64,000 bases of DNA. Origin: Mediterraneibacter glycyrrhizinilyticus (lineage in GTDB: Bacteria > Bacillota > Clostridia > Lachnospirales > Lachnospiraceae). How positions within the stretch are numbered: the stretch's first letter is position 1; each line of letters begins with the position of its first letter. Positions 16,522 to 25,915 of this stretch are shown one piece after another. The position numbers and the translations under genes were made by a program. Location of the stretch: contig NZ_JADMSO010000005.1 in NCBI RefSeq assembly GCF_015560805.1, positions 1 to 64,000 on the forward strand, written 5' to 3'. The notes under the pieces are model-generated. The model searched no databases. It was not told the DNA's origin and saw only the letters and a program-made list of their open reading frames with translations.

Positions 16522-16959
16522 TTACTCCCTCCCGTTTGCAGGTATTGCGTGTTTAAAGCTGTAAGCAGGTTCGTCCAGAATAATCTGTTTTCCGGTTCGG
16601 TTCCGGACGTTTACCGCCAAAGGAGCTTTCAGATTAACCGTAGAGTCAGTTAAAGATTCATTCAGCACACAGATCACATAGTAAGAAATATCGTCCTCAC
16701 ATGTAAGATTCAAGTCTTTTTTGTCCTTTTCGGATAACACCGGGGAATAGTCGGGGAAAAAGCGAAAAGGATTCATCAAAATGAAAGAAAGCGTCTCATC
16801 ATCTGTGCTCTGGAAAGAAAGAAGAGAATCGGTTGTCTCGTGGAAAGGGAGCGGAAGAAAATTCTTATAGGATTCAAATCCAAACAATCCATCCGGTAAG
16901 TAGATAAGATCTTCTGGATCATAAGACAGCGAACCGAAATATTTTGCATTTATTTTCAT
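16522..16959 (-). CDS. fliW: Flagellar assembly factor FliW
   Basis: The 145-residue protein starts MKINAKYFGSLSYDPEDLIYLPDGLFGFE. The LPDGLFGFE motif and the later LNLTCEDDISYYVICVLN and NLKAPLAVNVRNR segments are typical of FliW. FliW binds both flagellin and CsrA, so that accumulating flagellin frees CsrA to block flagellin translation. Length and C-terminal acid-rich end fit the family. It sits between the DUF6470 gene and csrA. With multiple flagellins encoded here, FliW would be a common sensor for whichever is being made, which is an inference. Confidence 0.95.
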   Translation of the reverse strand: MKINAKYFGSLSYDPEDLIYLPDGLFGFESYKNFLPLPFHETTDSLLSFQSTDDETLSFILMNPFRFFPDYSPVLSEKDKKDLNLTCEDDISYYVICVLNESLTDSTVNLKAPLAVNVRNRTGKQIILDEPAYSFKHAIPANGRE

Positions 16960-16992
16960 CTTTATACCTCCGTAGAAAGAAACGTAAGGGCA

Positions 16993-17598
16993 TTAAGCCC
17001 TTACGTCTAATGGTTTGTAATTTGGAGCGGCGCTTGGGGGGACATAAAGCGGATCCCCGACATATTCGATACGCACATCCGGATGCTGCGTGATCGACAT
17101 TTCGATATTTCCGGGGATAAATTGGAAATCTCCCTGTGCAACTTTTAAATCGAATGTTAATTTATCCATTTCATAGTTTAATGTCAGATCAGGTTCCTGA
17201 TAGGTAATATTTACAGGAGCAGACGGGATAAATCCCAACTGAAATTCTCCGGTAGGCATTTGTGTCCGCTGTCTGAAAATCTGCCCGAGCAGTTCGCCTC
17301 CATCTCCAGGTTTTAGCAATTGTTGTCCCTCCTGCGCATATTGTGCGGTTGCCTGTTGTGCCGCTTGCAATCCTTTTTGGGCAGTCTGTGAAATACTGCG
17401 TTTTAAGGTTGGTACAACAGAATTTCTGGCTTCATAAGTGTCCAGATTCAGTTTTGCCGGACGACTCTTGATCGAAAATTCGCCAGGAGTTCTGTCCATA
17501 TCCAAAGAGGCAGTAGAGTTGGAGTATTCTAAACGGGCATTCTGGATTTTTAATTGATATTCCAAAGGAATGGTTGTGATTTTGAGTAATTGTTCCAT
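16993..17598 (-). CDS. DUF6470 (YviE-like) flagellar-locus protein
   Basis: This 201-residue protein starts MEQLLKITTIPLEYQLKIQN. It has a beta-rich N-terminal part, a Gln/Ala-rich helical middle (QKGLQAAQQATAQYAQEGQQ) and a beta-rich C-terminal part. Proteins of this type lie between flgL and fliW in many Firmicutes (YviE in Bacillus) and carry the DUF6470 name. Their exact job is unknown, but the position suggests a role in late flagellar assembly. The ATG at 17598 has an AGGGGG site 6 bases upstream; the in-frame start six codons further up is poorer. Confidence 0.85.
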   Translation of the reverse strand: MEQLLKITTIPLEYQLKIQNARLEYSNSTASLDMDRTPGEFSIKSRPAKLNLDTYEARNSVVPTLKRSISQTAQKGLQAAQQATAQYAQEGQQLLKPGDGGELLGQIFRQRTQMPTGEFQLGFIPSAPVNITYQEPDLTLNYEMDKLTFDLKVAQGDFQFIPGNIEMSITQHPDVRIEYVGDPLYVPPSAAPNYKPLDVRA

Positions 17599-17646
17599 AC
17601 AGAACCCCCTTGTCATAAATGATTTATATACATGAATGTATATGTA

Positions 17647-18684
17647 CTATTTCATAAAATCAATAAAGGATGGGGACAAAATACTGGTTCCGACTTTCAG
17701 TGCGGCATTATAAGCGTATTGAGCCCAGGAATACTGAGTGATCGCGTCCGCCATGTCGATATTAACTACATTGTCTAATTGTGTTGCCAGATTCAGCTTA
17801 TCGGTCTCCAACCGGTCTTTTGTTGCGGTAAGGAATTGGGATTTTGTTCCCAATGTTGTCACTTGTTCCAGAACGTTATTGCGTCCGTCATCAAAAGCGT
17901 TCAGAAGCTTTTCAAATTCAGCCTGATCGAAAGGTTCTTTTTCAAGGGTATCGGCGATCTGACCTGCAAGGAGAACCATATTCTTTGTTGTGCCGTCGGC
18001 TGTTTTTCCATATCCGGCAACATTGATACCAGGCAGGCTTGTATTAAAAGCGCTGGACGGATCGATCTCGCCGGTCTTGTCATTGACAGTAAGACCAAAT
18101 CCCAGATCAAGATACACACTTTCTTCCGAGAGTTGCTTTAAAGTATCCATTGTTTTCTGATAATCCGGATCATTCGGGGCCGGGTCTACATTGACGCCGC
18201 GATAAGTCAGGATCTGTTTGCCATTGGCATCCGTCGTCAGGGAAAACGGCGGAGTTGCCGCATCGGCTCCGCCAAAAGCATAACGTCCCTCATAGGAGGC
18301 ATTCAGGCTCAGGAGCAGGCTTTCCTGTGTGCCTCTCCATGCGTCCGCATATGTTTTTCGTGTCTCGGCGTCGGCATTGGTGCCATTTAATGCTTCCAGA
18401 CCATATTGCTTGCTTAAAGTCAGGGCAAGATCGCTGATCTGCATAGCGGCGTCTTCCTGCGAATCCAAAAAGGATTGTGTATTCTGAGCCGTAGAAATAT
18501 AATCAAGATTCTTTACATATTTTCGTTCCAGTGTAGCGGCGCGAAGCGCACTTCCGGGATTCTCCGCAGAAGAAACAAACTGACGTCCGGTCATGACTTT
18601 GTTCCGGGCAGTGTTCAGATTCGCCATGGAAGTTCCAAGATTGGAACGATAATTACGCAGGATAGCATTCGTAGTAATTCGCAT
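17647..18684 (-). CDS. flgL: Flagellar hook-associated protein 3, FlgL
   Basis: The 345-residue protein starts MRITTNAILRNYRSNLGTS and has a flagellin-like N-terminal coiled coil (NLNTARNKVMTGRQFVSSAENPGSA) and a matching C-terminal helix. FlgL forms the second ring of the junction joining hook to filament. It follows flgK by about 20 bases, as in most flagellates. The middle domain (about 150-260) is variable. The frame is intact, of normal length, and has an AAGGAGGAATC site. Confidence 0.95.
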   Translation of the reverse strand: MRITTNAILRNYRSNLGTSMANLNTARNKVMTGRQFVSSAENPGSALRAATLERKYVKNLDYISTAQNTQSFLDSQEDAAMQISDLALTLSKQYGLEALNGTNADAETRKTYADAWRGTQESLLLSLNASYEGRYAFGGADAATPPFSLTTDANGKQILTYRGVNVDPAPNDPDYQKTMDTLKQLSEESVYLDLGFGLTVNDKTGEIDPSSAFNTSLPGINVAGYGKTADGTTKNMVLLAGQIADTLEKEPFDQAEFEKLLNAFDDGRNNVLEQVTTLGTKSQFLTATKDRLETDKLNLATQLDNVVNIDMADAITQYSWAQYAYNAALKVGTSILSPSFIDFMK

Positions 18685-18704
18685 GATTTTTTGATTCCTC
18701 CTTA

Positions 18705-20300
18705 TTATCTTCCGACAATGCCGGTCTTATTGATCAAAGTATCCAGCGCTTCATCCAGCGTGGTCATCAGTCGGGCCGCGGCAGTATAAGACTGGTTATA
18801 ATGCATCAGATCCATACCCTCTTCATCCAACTGGACGCCGGAAACGCCGTCTCTTGTACTTGCCGTCTGGTTTAATACAGAAATCTGATTCTGCAATGTA
18901 GTGTTGGCAGATTTTAAATCAATAGCCAGTGTATTTTCCAGACTGGCAAAGCAGTCATAAAAGCTGCCGGTGAAAAAGGACACGCCGTTGCTTTCAAATT
19001 TCTGCGGATCTTTTAAGGCATTGATCATATTTAGAATGTTACTTGTATCGGTAGAACCGATCTCGCCGTTTACCACTTTCTTGGAAATCGTAATCCCATA
19101 ATCGCCGCGCATCCAGCCGTCTGCGATCTTGATGTTGGAAGCACTGAAATCGGCATTAGGGTCAATCTTTTCAAATAGTGGACACATCTTAGCCGGATCA
19201 TCCTCAAGGATCGGATCGCCATTCTTATCGACCATGTAATTTCCATTCTGATCTTTCTTAACAGGTACGTTCAAAGCATTGAATGTCTCTGCAAATGTTT
19301 TGACGAGGGAATCCAAAGCTGTTTGATAATATCCGAGTCCGTTCACAGAGGAACCGCCCTTGTCGAAGGCACCGGAATCATTCAGGATATCTAACGTCCC
19401 CTTGAGCGTACCGGACGGGATCGTATCGGTAATGTCGGCAGTGCCGCTTCCGTTGGCGCCGGTGATCGAGAGACGGACCGGATGTCCGGAAATGTCGGCG
19501 CTCAGAGATCCGCAGTCTGTATCGCTTACCAAGGTGAAAGTCTGTCCGTCGGTTCCGGTATAGTAAACGTTCGGAACTTCCAGAAACTGACCGGGAGCGA
19601 TCTCACGGGATTCATATTTTACAGAGATCGGGAGATAACTTGCAAGCTGATCCAGAAGATCATTTCTCTGATCCTGAAGTTCAAGAGCCGGATTTCCGAG
19701 CACCTGACTGTTTTTAATGTTTTTATTGAGCTCTGCGATATTTTCCAGCATCTGATTGACGTCGGCAACATCATTGGACTGGAAGCCATTTGTCATCTCA
19801 TCCGTGATATCCTGTAACCGCTTTGCGTTATCATGGAAAAGATTCAGAAGAATCTGCATATTAGAACGAACGGTTGTGTCGATCTCTTTTGCGTTCGGCT
19901 CTTCCGAATATTTCTGCAGTGCGGAAGAAATATCGCGAAGTGCGGCGCGGACGCCGTCCAGACTTGCCTCGTCAAAAATACTGGTAAGCTGTTCATATCC
20001 TGCAGCCAGTGCGTCGGTCGTACCGAGTTTACTCATCTGGTTGCGGTACTGAATGTCCAAAAACGGATCCCTAAGCTGGGAAATCCCGGTAACTTCAACA
20101 CCATATCCGACTTTTGCGCCGTTTTTTGAACTATAAAAGCTTGCGCCGCTGTTATTCAGACTGCTGATCTCCAAACGCTGTTTGGAATAACCGCGGGTAT
20201 TGATATTGGCAATATTCTGACCGGAAACATCCAGCGCACGCTGACTGGCAGACATGGCCAATTGTGCAGTTGTAAAACCGGCAAATGTAGAACGTATCAT
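18705..20300 (-). CDS. flgK: Flagellar hook-associated protein 1, FlgK
   Basis: The 531-residue protein begins MIRSTFAGFTTAQLAMSASQRALDVSGQNIANINTRGYS, containing the SGQNIANINTRGYS rod/hook/HAP motif. The C-terminal part (SGVQLDEEGMDLMHYNQSYTAAARLMTTLDEAL) is the matching flg_bbr_C region. FlgK is the first hook-filament junction protein. The middle carries a normal-sized variable region. An AGGAGG site precedes the ATG. It lies between flgN, its export chaperone, and flgL. Confidence 0.96.
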   Translation of the reverse strand: MIRSTFAGFTTAQLAMSASQRALDVSGQNIANINTRGYSKQRLEISSLNNSGASFYSSKNGAKVGYGVEVTGISQLRDPFLDIQYRNQMSKLGTTDALAAGYEQLTSIFDEASLDGVRAALRDISSALQKYSEEPNAKEIDTTVRSNMQILLNLFHDNAKRLQDITDEMTNGFQSNDVADVNQMLENIAELNKNIKNSQVLGNPALELQDQRNDLLDQLASYLPISVKYESREIAPGQFLEVPNVYYTGTDGQTFTLVSDTDCGSLSADISGHPVRLSITGANGSGTADITDTIPSGTLKGTLDILNDSGAFDKGGSSVNGLGYYQTALDSLVKTFAETFNALNVPVKKDQNGNYMVDKNGDPILEDDPAKMCPLFEKIDPNADFSASNIKIADGWMRGDYGITISKKVVNGEIGSTDTSNILNMINALKDPQKFESNGVSFFTGSFYDCFASLENTLAIDLKSANTTLQNQISVLNQTASTRDGVSGVQLDEEGMDLMHYNQSYTAAARLMTTLDEALDTLINKTGIVGR

Positions 20301-20327
20301 ACGAACAAAATCCTCCTTAAACTATTG

Positions 20328-20792
20328 TTAAACAAAACGATTCGTGAAATGTGTTTCATCTGGTTTGTTTGTACCGGATGCGGAATATACGCCGGCATCC
20401 GGCTGACCGGAATTTAAAACAGACTGGATCTTGTGTAAATTTACAGAGATCGCATCCTGTGCGCTTGCATTGATCGATTGGAATATACGCACTTTTTCGG
20501 AAAGTTCCTGAAATAAAGGAGTGAGTTCTTCTTTTACTTCATCCGGAACTCTGGATAAGATCTCTCTGAACTTTAAATCCTTCATCTTCAACTTTCTCTG
20601 AAGGGTATCACGCTGCTGCTCCAGTCCGCGCAGACGGAGCACAAATGCCTGTTCCTTTTTCATACAATCTTCCAGGATGGAAAGATCGTTTGCTACCGCT
20701 GCATCGAGCTTCTGCTGTTCCACCGTGGTCAGCGATCGGAACAGATCGATAAAATCATGTATCAGAGAGATGAATTCTGTGTAATGATCCAT
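20328..20792 (-). CDS. flgN: FlgN-family export chaperone
   Basis: This is a 154-residue all-helical protein (IDLFRSLTTVEQQKLDAAVANDLSILEDCMKKEQAFVLRLRGLE as two long amphipathic helices) followed by a flexible tail. Length, helix pattern and location between flgM and flgK fit FlgN, which keeps FlgK and FlgL soluble for export. Its ATG overlaps the flgM stop by one base (TAATG), so translation is coupled. Sequence conservation in this family is low, so context carries much of the weight. Confidence 0.85.
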   Translation of the reverse strand: MDHYTEFISLIHDFIDLFRSLTTVEQQKLDAAVANDLSILEDCMKKEQAFVLRLRGLEQQRDTLQRKLKMKDLKFREILSRVPDEVKEELTPLFQELSEKVRIFQSINASAQDAISVNLHKIQSVLNSGQPDAGVYSASGTNKPDETHFTNRFV

Positions 20793-21109
20793 TATTCAAC
20801 CGCCTCCTTGCACAGAAGCATCCGTGATGCGATCGCAGAAGCATCAATCTTGTAAGTATGGGAAGAAATCTGCTCCTTTAGTTCGTTCAGTCTGGCGTCC
20901 GAAACCGGGATCCGAACGTCGGATGCCAGTTCTTTGGAGATCGCGGCGGCAAATGTCCGCTCGGCAATCTGTCTCGGTTCAGACTGGATCGAAATCGCAT
21001 CAAAAGATTTCTCGTCGTTTTTAGGAAGCGAAGAGCTTGAGAGCCCTTTTGTGCGGATACTAAGACCGGCATAGCCAGGCGTTAGATTATTAGCATTTGA
21101 AATTTTCAT
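20792..21109 (-). CDS. flgM: Anti-sigma-28 factor FlgM
   Basis: The 105-residue protein has a disordered, Ser-rich N-terminal half. The C-terminal sigma-binding helices come next (SDARLNELKEQISSHTYKIDASAIASRMLL), with the usual VRIPVSDARLNELK entry into the helix. FlgM holds sigma-28 inactive until the hook is complete and is then exported. The sigma-28 gene is in the same window at 60075. It heads the unit flgM-flgN-flgK-flgL-DUF6470-fliW-csrA. A CCGATAT element upstream could make it sigma-28 dependent. Confidence 0.92.
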   Translation of the reverse strand: MKISNANNLTPGYAGLSIRTKGLSSSSLPKNDEKSFDAISIQSEPRQIAERTFAAAISKELASDVRIPVSDARLNELKEQISSHTYKIDASAIASRMLLCKEAVE

Positions 21110-21173
21110 ACAGGACTCCTTTCTATGTCAGACCATAAAGAAAACAATCGCAATAAATTACTAACTATATCAA

Positions 21174-21181
21174 ATATCGGT
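21174..21181 (-). promoter_or_regulatory. Possible sigma-28 -10 element before flgM
   Basis: ACCGATAT on the minus strand matches the GCCGATAT box in 7 of 8 positions, about 65 bases before flgM. The expected -35 TAAA region is replaced by a T-rich tract, so the promoter is only tentative. Confidence 0.35.
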
Positions 21182-21205
21182 TAAAACGGAAAAAAAATAA
21201 TAATA

Positions 21206-22273
21206 TCAGGATGATTTTTTTAAATGATTTAGCAATACGGACGGGATCTGTTCGCAGCCTGCCTGGATAGATACCGCTCCGATATTGTAGGCAACCATCG
21301 GCATTCCGTAGACCACGCAGGAGGCTTTGTCCTGCCCGATCGTGAACGCTCCCTTTTTGCGCATTTCCAATAATCCCTCCGCTCCGTCTTTTCCCATACC
21401 GGTCATGATGATCCCGATCTTGTTGCCGACTACATTTTTGGCAACGGAACGGAATAAAACGTCCACAGACGGCATATGACCGCTGACCTTTTGTCCGGAA
21501 AAACAACGGACGGCATAACCGCCGTTTGCAGAGCGAACGACTTCCATTTGCTGGGAACCGGGCGCGATCAGCACAAGTCCGGGGCGGATCTGGTCGCCGT
21601 TTTTCGCTTCACGAACCTCCATCTGGCACAGTTTATTGAGGCGCTGTGCATACATGGCGGTAAATCCCTCGGGCATATGCTGTGTGATGACCATGCCGGG
21701 AATATCGGCAGGAAGCTGTTTTAAAACTGCAAGAGTCGCTTCCGTACCTCCGGTAGATGCGCCAAGCGCAATGACCGTGGACCGGAATGAAAGCTGTTTG
21801 CCGGCGAACAGAGGCTTTTTTGGCGCGGTAGTGGTAGAAGCGGCAGTTGATGTGGTCCGTTTACGGGAAGCACATCTTACTTTTGCAAATGAAGCGATGT
21901 GGATTTTGGAATTTAAAGCGGAGAAAAATTGTTCTTTGGAAACAATATTCATATCCGGTTTCCTTACAAAATCAACGGCGCCGGCTGAAAGTACATCGAA
22001 TACGTTCAGATTCAGAGAAGATACCAGAACAACCGGGATCGGATGCAGAGGCAGAAAATCTTTTAAGAAGTCGATTCCGTTCAATCCGGGCATTTCCACG
22101 TCCATTGTGATCACATCGGGTTTTAAGAGCGGGATCTTTTTTCGGGCGTCATACGCGTTGAACGCGTATCCGACTACCTGGATATCCGGACAGGACGACA
22201 AATAGTCGATGATCATTTTACGAAATAAAGAAGAATCGTCGACGACGAATACTTTGATTGTTTTTGATGGCAT
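21206..22273 (-). CDS. cheB: Chemotaxis response regulator / protein-glutamate methylesterase CheB
   Basis: This is a 355-residue two-domain enzyme. The receiver (1-120) has VVDDSSLFRKM and the phospho-acceptor Asp58 in ITMDVEMPG. After a Thr/Ala-rich linker, the methylesterase domain shows the catalytic triad elements IALGASTGGTEA (Ser), ITQHMPEGFTAMYA (His) and MTGMGKDGAEG (Asp). It removes methyl groups from chemoreceptors. It is the last gene after cheA-cheW-cheR, but a large hairpin separates it from cheR, so its transcript level may be set separately. Confidence 0.95.
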   Translation of the reverse strand: MPSKTIKVFVVDDSSLFRKMIIDYLSSCPDIQVVGYAFNAYDARKKIPLLKPDVITMDVEMPGLNGIDFLKDFLPLHPIPVVLVSSLNLNVFDVLSAGAVDFVRKPDMNIVSKEQFFSALNSKIHIASFAKVRCASRKRTTSTAASTTTAPKKPLFAGKQLSFRSTVIALGASTGGTEATLAVLKQLPADIPGMVITQHMPEGFTAMYAQRLNKLCQMEVREAKNGDQIRPGLVLIAPGSQQMEVVRSANGGYAVRCFSGQKVSGHMPSVDVLFRSVAKNVVGNKIGIIMTGMGKDGAEGLLEMRKKGAFTIGQDKASCVVYGMPMVAYNIGAVSIQAGCEQIPSVLLNHLKKSS

Positions 22274-22323
22274 AGTATCATTCCTTTCTTTACAAGTTGA
22301 TCAATCTAAATAAGAAAAGAGAA

Positions 22324-22363
22324 TGCCACACTTTCTCTGAAAGTTCAGAAAGACAGTGTGGCA
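22324..22363 (-). terminator. Hairpin between cheR and cheB
   Basis: TGCCACACT pairs perfectly with AGTGTGGCA, and the inner TTTCT/AGAAA bases extend the stem. On the minus strand TTCTCTTTTCTTATTT follows. It looks like an intrinsic terminator or attenuator inside the che unit. Confidence 0.55.
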
Positions 22364-22385
22364 ACTACTGACAGGATTTTTTGGA

Positions 22386-23198
22386 TTACTCTTTCCGGTA
22401 AGTTGCAGGTCGGAGATATTTGTAAGGCGTACTTTCTTTGTTCAGGCTTTCCGAATGACCGATCAATAAATATCCTCCCGGATTCGTAGCGTTGTAGAAA
22501 CGGTTCACAAGGGAATTTTTTGTTTCCTGGTCAAAGTAGATCATCACATTCCTGCAAAAAATAACGTCAAATTTTAGACGAAAACGAATCGGATCCATAA
22601 GATTAAAAGTACGGAATATCACGTTAGATTTAATTTCCGGCGATACTGTGTAAAGTCCCGGCGAACCTGCGGAACGGAAATATTTACTTTTCCATCCGGC
22701 AGGCAGATTTCTTAAGGATGTCTCGTCATATACCGCGTTGGCTGCGGCTTTCAATGCATTCTGGGAAATATCGGTCGCAAGGACGCGGGTATCCCACATG
22801 GATGCTTTTGATCCGAGATATTCTTTTAAAATCATTGAAATGGTATATGGTTCTTCTCCGGAAGCACAACCGGCGCTCCAGATACTAAGCACACGGTCTT
22901 TTTTCGTCCGGAGCAGATAAGGCAGTATCACATCTGTAAAAAACTCAAAATGAGATTCCTCACGCATGAAGTAAGTGTAGTTTGTCGTAAGCTTGTTCAA
23001 CATCAGTTCCAGATCTTCCGGTTTCTGGTTGCGGATCAGATGATCCACATATGCCTGAAACGACGGAAAACCCATGGATAAAATCGTGTTTGATAATCGT
23101 CCGAGAATCAACTGCTTCTTCTTTGACAGATCGATCCCATAATTCTGCTTGACAAATCGTACAAGGCGTTGAAAGTCAGTTTCGGTAATTGTTAGCAT
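22386..23198 (-). CDS. cheR: Chemotaxis protein methyltransferase CheR
   Basis: The 270-residue enzyme has an N-terminal helical domain (1-75) and a SAM-binding domain containing SIWSAGCASGEEPYTISMIL. RFKLKFDVIFCRNVMIYFD-type residues occur near 205-225 and GYLLIGHSESLN near the end. It methylates glutamates on chemoreceptors using S-adenosylmethionine and opposes CheB. Length is standard and no TPR extension is present. No chemoreceptor gene is in the window. Confidence 0.95.
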   Translation of the reverse strand: MLTITETDFQRLVRFVKQNYGIDLSKKKQLILGRLSNTILSMGFPSFQAYVDHLIRNQKPEDLELMLNKLTTNYTYFMREESHFEFFTDVILPYLLRTKKDRVLSIWSAGCASGEEPYTISMILKEYLGSKASMWDTRVLATDISQNALKAAANAVYDETSLRNLPAGWKSKYFRSAGSPGLYTVSPEIKSNVIFRTFNLMDPIRFRLKFDVIFCRNVMIYFDQETKNSLVNRFYNATNPGGYLLIGHSESLNKESTPYKYLRPATYRKE

Positions 23199-23237
23199 TG
23201 GTCGGACTCCTTTTTATGTATACTGAAGATATAAGGA

Positions 23238-23717
23238 TCAGTAAACCCGGGCAAGCTGTTCGTGATCAAGAAAAAGGAGCACGGAGCGTTCGCTCAGCGA
23301 GATCATCCCATTGATCAGTTCCTGATGATTTTCCGTCGGAATAGGAGAAATCTGAGCTTTGTCAATGTCGATGACTTGCTGTACCGAATCTACAATGATG
23401 CCAAGGTTGGTATCATCAATGTTCAGGACGATGATACAGGTTGTACTTGTATAGTCGATGGACGGTTTGCCCATGCGGAGACGGATATCAATGATCGGGA
23501 TGATCTGTCCCCGAAGATTGATGATTCCTTTTACATAATCCGGCACCAGTGGGATGATGGTGATCGTATGGTTGGTAATAATCTCTGTCACATAATTTGT
23601 GCTGACTCCAATGGTAAGACCATCGGACATAAATGTCAGAAACCGTTCTGTGGAAGTTGGAATATCCGTTACGGAATCCTCTGCGATGGAGTCAATTGCT
23701 GTATTTTCATTTGACAT
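23238..23717 (-). CDS. cheW: CheW chemotaxis coupling protein
   Basis: The 159-residue, single CheW-domain protein (SH3-like barrels) contains TIIPLVPDYVKGIINLRGQIIPIIDIR, the characteristic NLRG-IPIID block. It links chemoreceptors to CheA. I place the start at ATG 23717 because CGGAGG is seven bases upstream; the TTG two codons earlier is too close to it. It directly follows cheA. Confidence 0.93.
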   Translation of the reverse strand: MSNENTAIDSIAEDSVTDIPTSTERFLTFMSDGLTIGVSTNYVTEIITNHTITIIPLVPDYVKGIINLRGQIIPIIDIRLRMGKPSIDYTSTTCIIVLNIDDTNLGIIVDSVQQVIDIDKAQISPIPTENHQELINGMISLSERSVLLFLDHEQLARVY

Positions 23718-23741
23718 GGTCAATCCTCCGATTTCAGTAAT

Positions 23742-25826
23742 TTAGTATTGATTTTCTGAGACAAGGTAGAGATTCAGGACGTCCAGTATGATACTGATGT
23801 TGCCGTCGCCCAGGATCGTACAACCGCTGATCCCGGAATCTTTGATGTTGAAATTGTTCAAGTAAGCAGGAAGCGGTTTTACAACAACCTGTTGCTCTCC
23901 AAGCAGCTCATCTACGAACAGACAGTAAGATTTGTCGCTCGCCTCTACCCAGATCAGAATACCGTCTTCGATATTCGTGATGTCTGTTTCGATATTGTAT
24001 AAATCATGGATCCGGACGATCGGATAAAACTCATCCATACATTTGATGATCTCATTGCCGCTGGCGTCCAGAATGATGGATTCTTTCTCAGCTTTGAAAG
24101 ACTGCCGGATATTGGCGATCGGGATCGTGAAGATGGAATTTCCGACAGAAATCTCCATACCATCTACGATCGCGAGCGTAAGCGGAATCTTCAAAGTGGT
24201 ACAGCTTCCTTTTCCAAGTTCGCTGGTGATGGAAATGACGCCGCCGACCGATTCTACGTTCTTCTTCACAACATCCATGCCGACTCCACGACCGGAGAAC
24301 TCGGTAACTTCCTCGTTGGTAGAAAAACCGGGAACCATCAGAAGAGATAAGATCTCTTTCTGGGAATATTCGCTGGCAGGCTTTGTGAGAAGACCGTTGC
24401 GCTCTGCCTTTTCCAAAATCTTTACAGTATCCATACCGCGGCCATCGTCCCGCACGGAAATAATGACCTCGCTTCCGGTATGCATTGCGGAAAGGACGAT
24501 CTCTGCCTGCGCAGGCTTTCCGGCGGCGATCCGTTCTTCCGTAGTCGGTTCGATCCCGTGATCCATGGAATTACGCACAATGTGCATGATCGGATCGCTG
24601 ATACTGTCCACGATACTCTTATCGACCTCGGTGTTCTCCCCTTCGATCGTAAGCCGTACGTCTTTATTTAATTTCTTCTTCATGTCACGAACGATCCGGT
24701 TCATCTTCTGGAACGTACCGGAGACCGGAACCATTCTAAGAGACATCGCGATGTCCTGTAAGTCATCGGTAAGCTTGCGGAGCTGTCGGGTAGACTTCAG
24801 GAAACTGTCCAGTTTCAGATTCTGGATCTCGGGAGAAGAAGTCACCATAGATTCTGTGATCACGATCTCACCGACGATCGCCATGAGGCTGTCCAGCTTG
24901 GAAAGACTGACGCTGATCAAACTCTGCTTTGCAGGAGTTCCGGAAGAGGACGCAGCAGAGGAAGCGCTGCCTGACGCAGGGGCGGAAACGGCAGACGGAT
25001 GAGAAGCATTCACCTGTTCTTTTGGCTTTTCCGCTGTGTTTTCTGCCGGCGCAGACGCCGCAGCGTGATCAAGGACTTCAAAGGTAGAGACGCTGTTGAT
25101 CTCCTTGATGACATTGACGGCAACCTCTGTCAGTTCCCGGGATTCCGGGCAGACATAAAAGCCGTGTTCCTGTATAAAGTCGATCGTGTCTGAGTTGCTT
25201 TCCACATCAGCAGGATAAAACAGGAATGGAATATCCATCTCCTGAAGCGCTGTGATCACCATGAATGCGCGCAGGTTCTCCATGCCGCATCCTTCCTCGA
25301 ACATGATCTTGATATACTGCGGGTAAGTTCCCTCCGGAAGAAAATCAGGAGACAACGAACCGCTTTGCGCAGAAGAAGACTTCACGTCAGAAGCCGCTCC
25401 TCCGGTCTCTTTCGCGGAAGCGTTCTTCCCGCTGATTTTTTCTAAAAAACTATTAATATCTGTAATGACACTGTCGATATTAGTACTAAGGGGTTCATCG
25501 TTCTCCAGTTTTTCAACTTCGCCGCGCAGAGCGTCGGTTGACTGGAACATCAGATTGAACAGGTCATTTTTATGGGACTCGCTCATGGCATCAAGTCCAT
25601 TTTCGCGAATATAGAAGAACAAGTCCTCGATGTGATGTGCGATCTCCATCAAAGGAGAGAATTCCATCATAGCAGAGGAACCTTTGATCGTATGCATAAT
25701 GCGGAAGATTTCATTGACGTCGTTCGTTGTAAAATCTTCATTTTTTTCGGCTTCTATCAAAAGTTCATCCAATTGTTCTAATAAAGTGTTTGTTTCATAG
25801 AGATACATTTCAAGCATGTTATCCAT
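23742..25826 (-). CDS. cheA: Chemotaxis histidine kinase CheA
   Basis: This is a 694-residue kinase with the five CheA domains. P1 carries the phosphorylated His in IMHTIKGSSAMMEF (about residue 48). A P2-like domain (about 165-260) sits between low-complexity Ser/Ala linkers. The P3 dimer helices are around SKLDSLMAIVGEIVITESM. The ATPase has IVRNSMDHGIEP, VRDDGRGMD and FSGRGVGMDVVK. P5 is CheW-like. It phosphorylates CheY (52627) and CheB (21206). A sigma-28-like promoter lies just upstream, divergent from the YlqG-like gene. Confidence 0.97.
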   Translation of the reverse strand: MDNMLEMYLYETNTLLEQLDELLIEAEKNEDFTTNDVNEIFRIMHTIKGSSAMMEFSPLMEIAHHIEDLFFYIRENGLDAMSESHKNDLFNLMFQSTDALRGEVEKLENDEPLSTNIDSVITDINSFLEKISGKNASAKETGGAASDVKSSSAQSGSLSPDFLPEGTYPQYIKIMFEEGCGMENLRAFMVITALQEMDIPFLFYPADVESNSDTIDFIQEHGFYVCPESRELTEVAVNVIKEINSVSTFEVLDHAAASAPAENTAEKPKEQVNASHPSAVSAPASGSASSAASSSGTPAKQSLISVSLSKLDSLMAIVGEIVITESMVTSSPEIQNLKLDSFLKSTRQLRKLTDDLQDIAMSLRMVPVSGTFQKMNRIVRDMKKKLNKDVRLTIEGENTEVDKSIVDSISDPIMHIVRNSMDHGIEPTTEERIAAGKPAQAEIVLSAMHTGSEVIISVRDDGRGMDTVKILEKAERNGLLTKPASEYSQKEILSLLMVPGFSTNEEVTEFSGRGVGMDVVKKNVESVGGVISITSELGKGSCTTLKIPLTLAIVDGMEISVGNSIFTIPIANIRQSFKAEKESIILDASGNEIIKCMDEFYPIVRIHDLYNIETDITNIEDGILIWVEASDKSYCLFVDELLGEQQVVVKPLPAYLNNFNIKDSGISGCTILGDGNISIILDVLNLYLVSENQY

Positions 25827-25861
25827 AATATAAGCACCGCCTTATGTTTAATACATTTTTA

Positions 25862-25888
25862 ATATCGTCAGGCAAATGTGAAAAGATA
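25862..25888 (-). promoter_or_regulatory. Sigma-28 promoter candidate for cheA
   Basis: On the minus strand TATCTTTT (25888-25881), 11 bases, then GACGATAT (25869-25862). The -10 box matches GCCGATAT in 7 of 8 positions and the spacing is exact. It lies about 35 bases before the cheA ATG. Confidence 0.55.
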
Positions 25889-25915
25889 AGAGAAAATTAT
25901 AGAGTAGGTGAAAAA

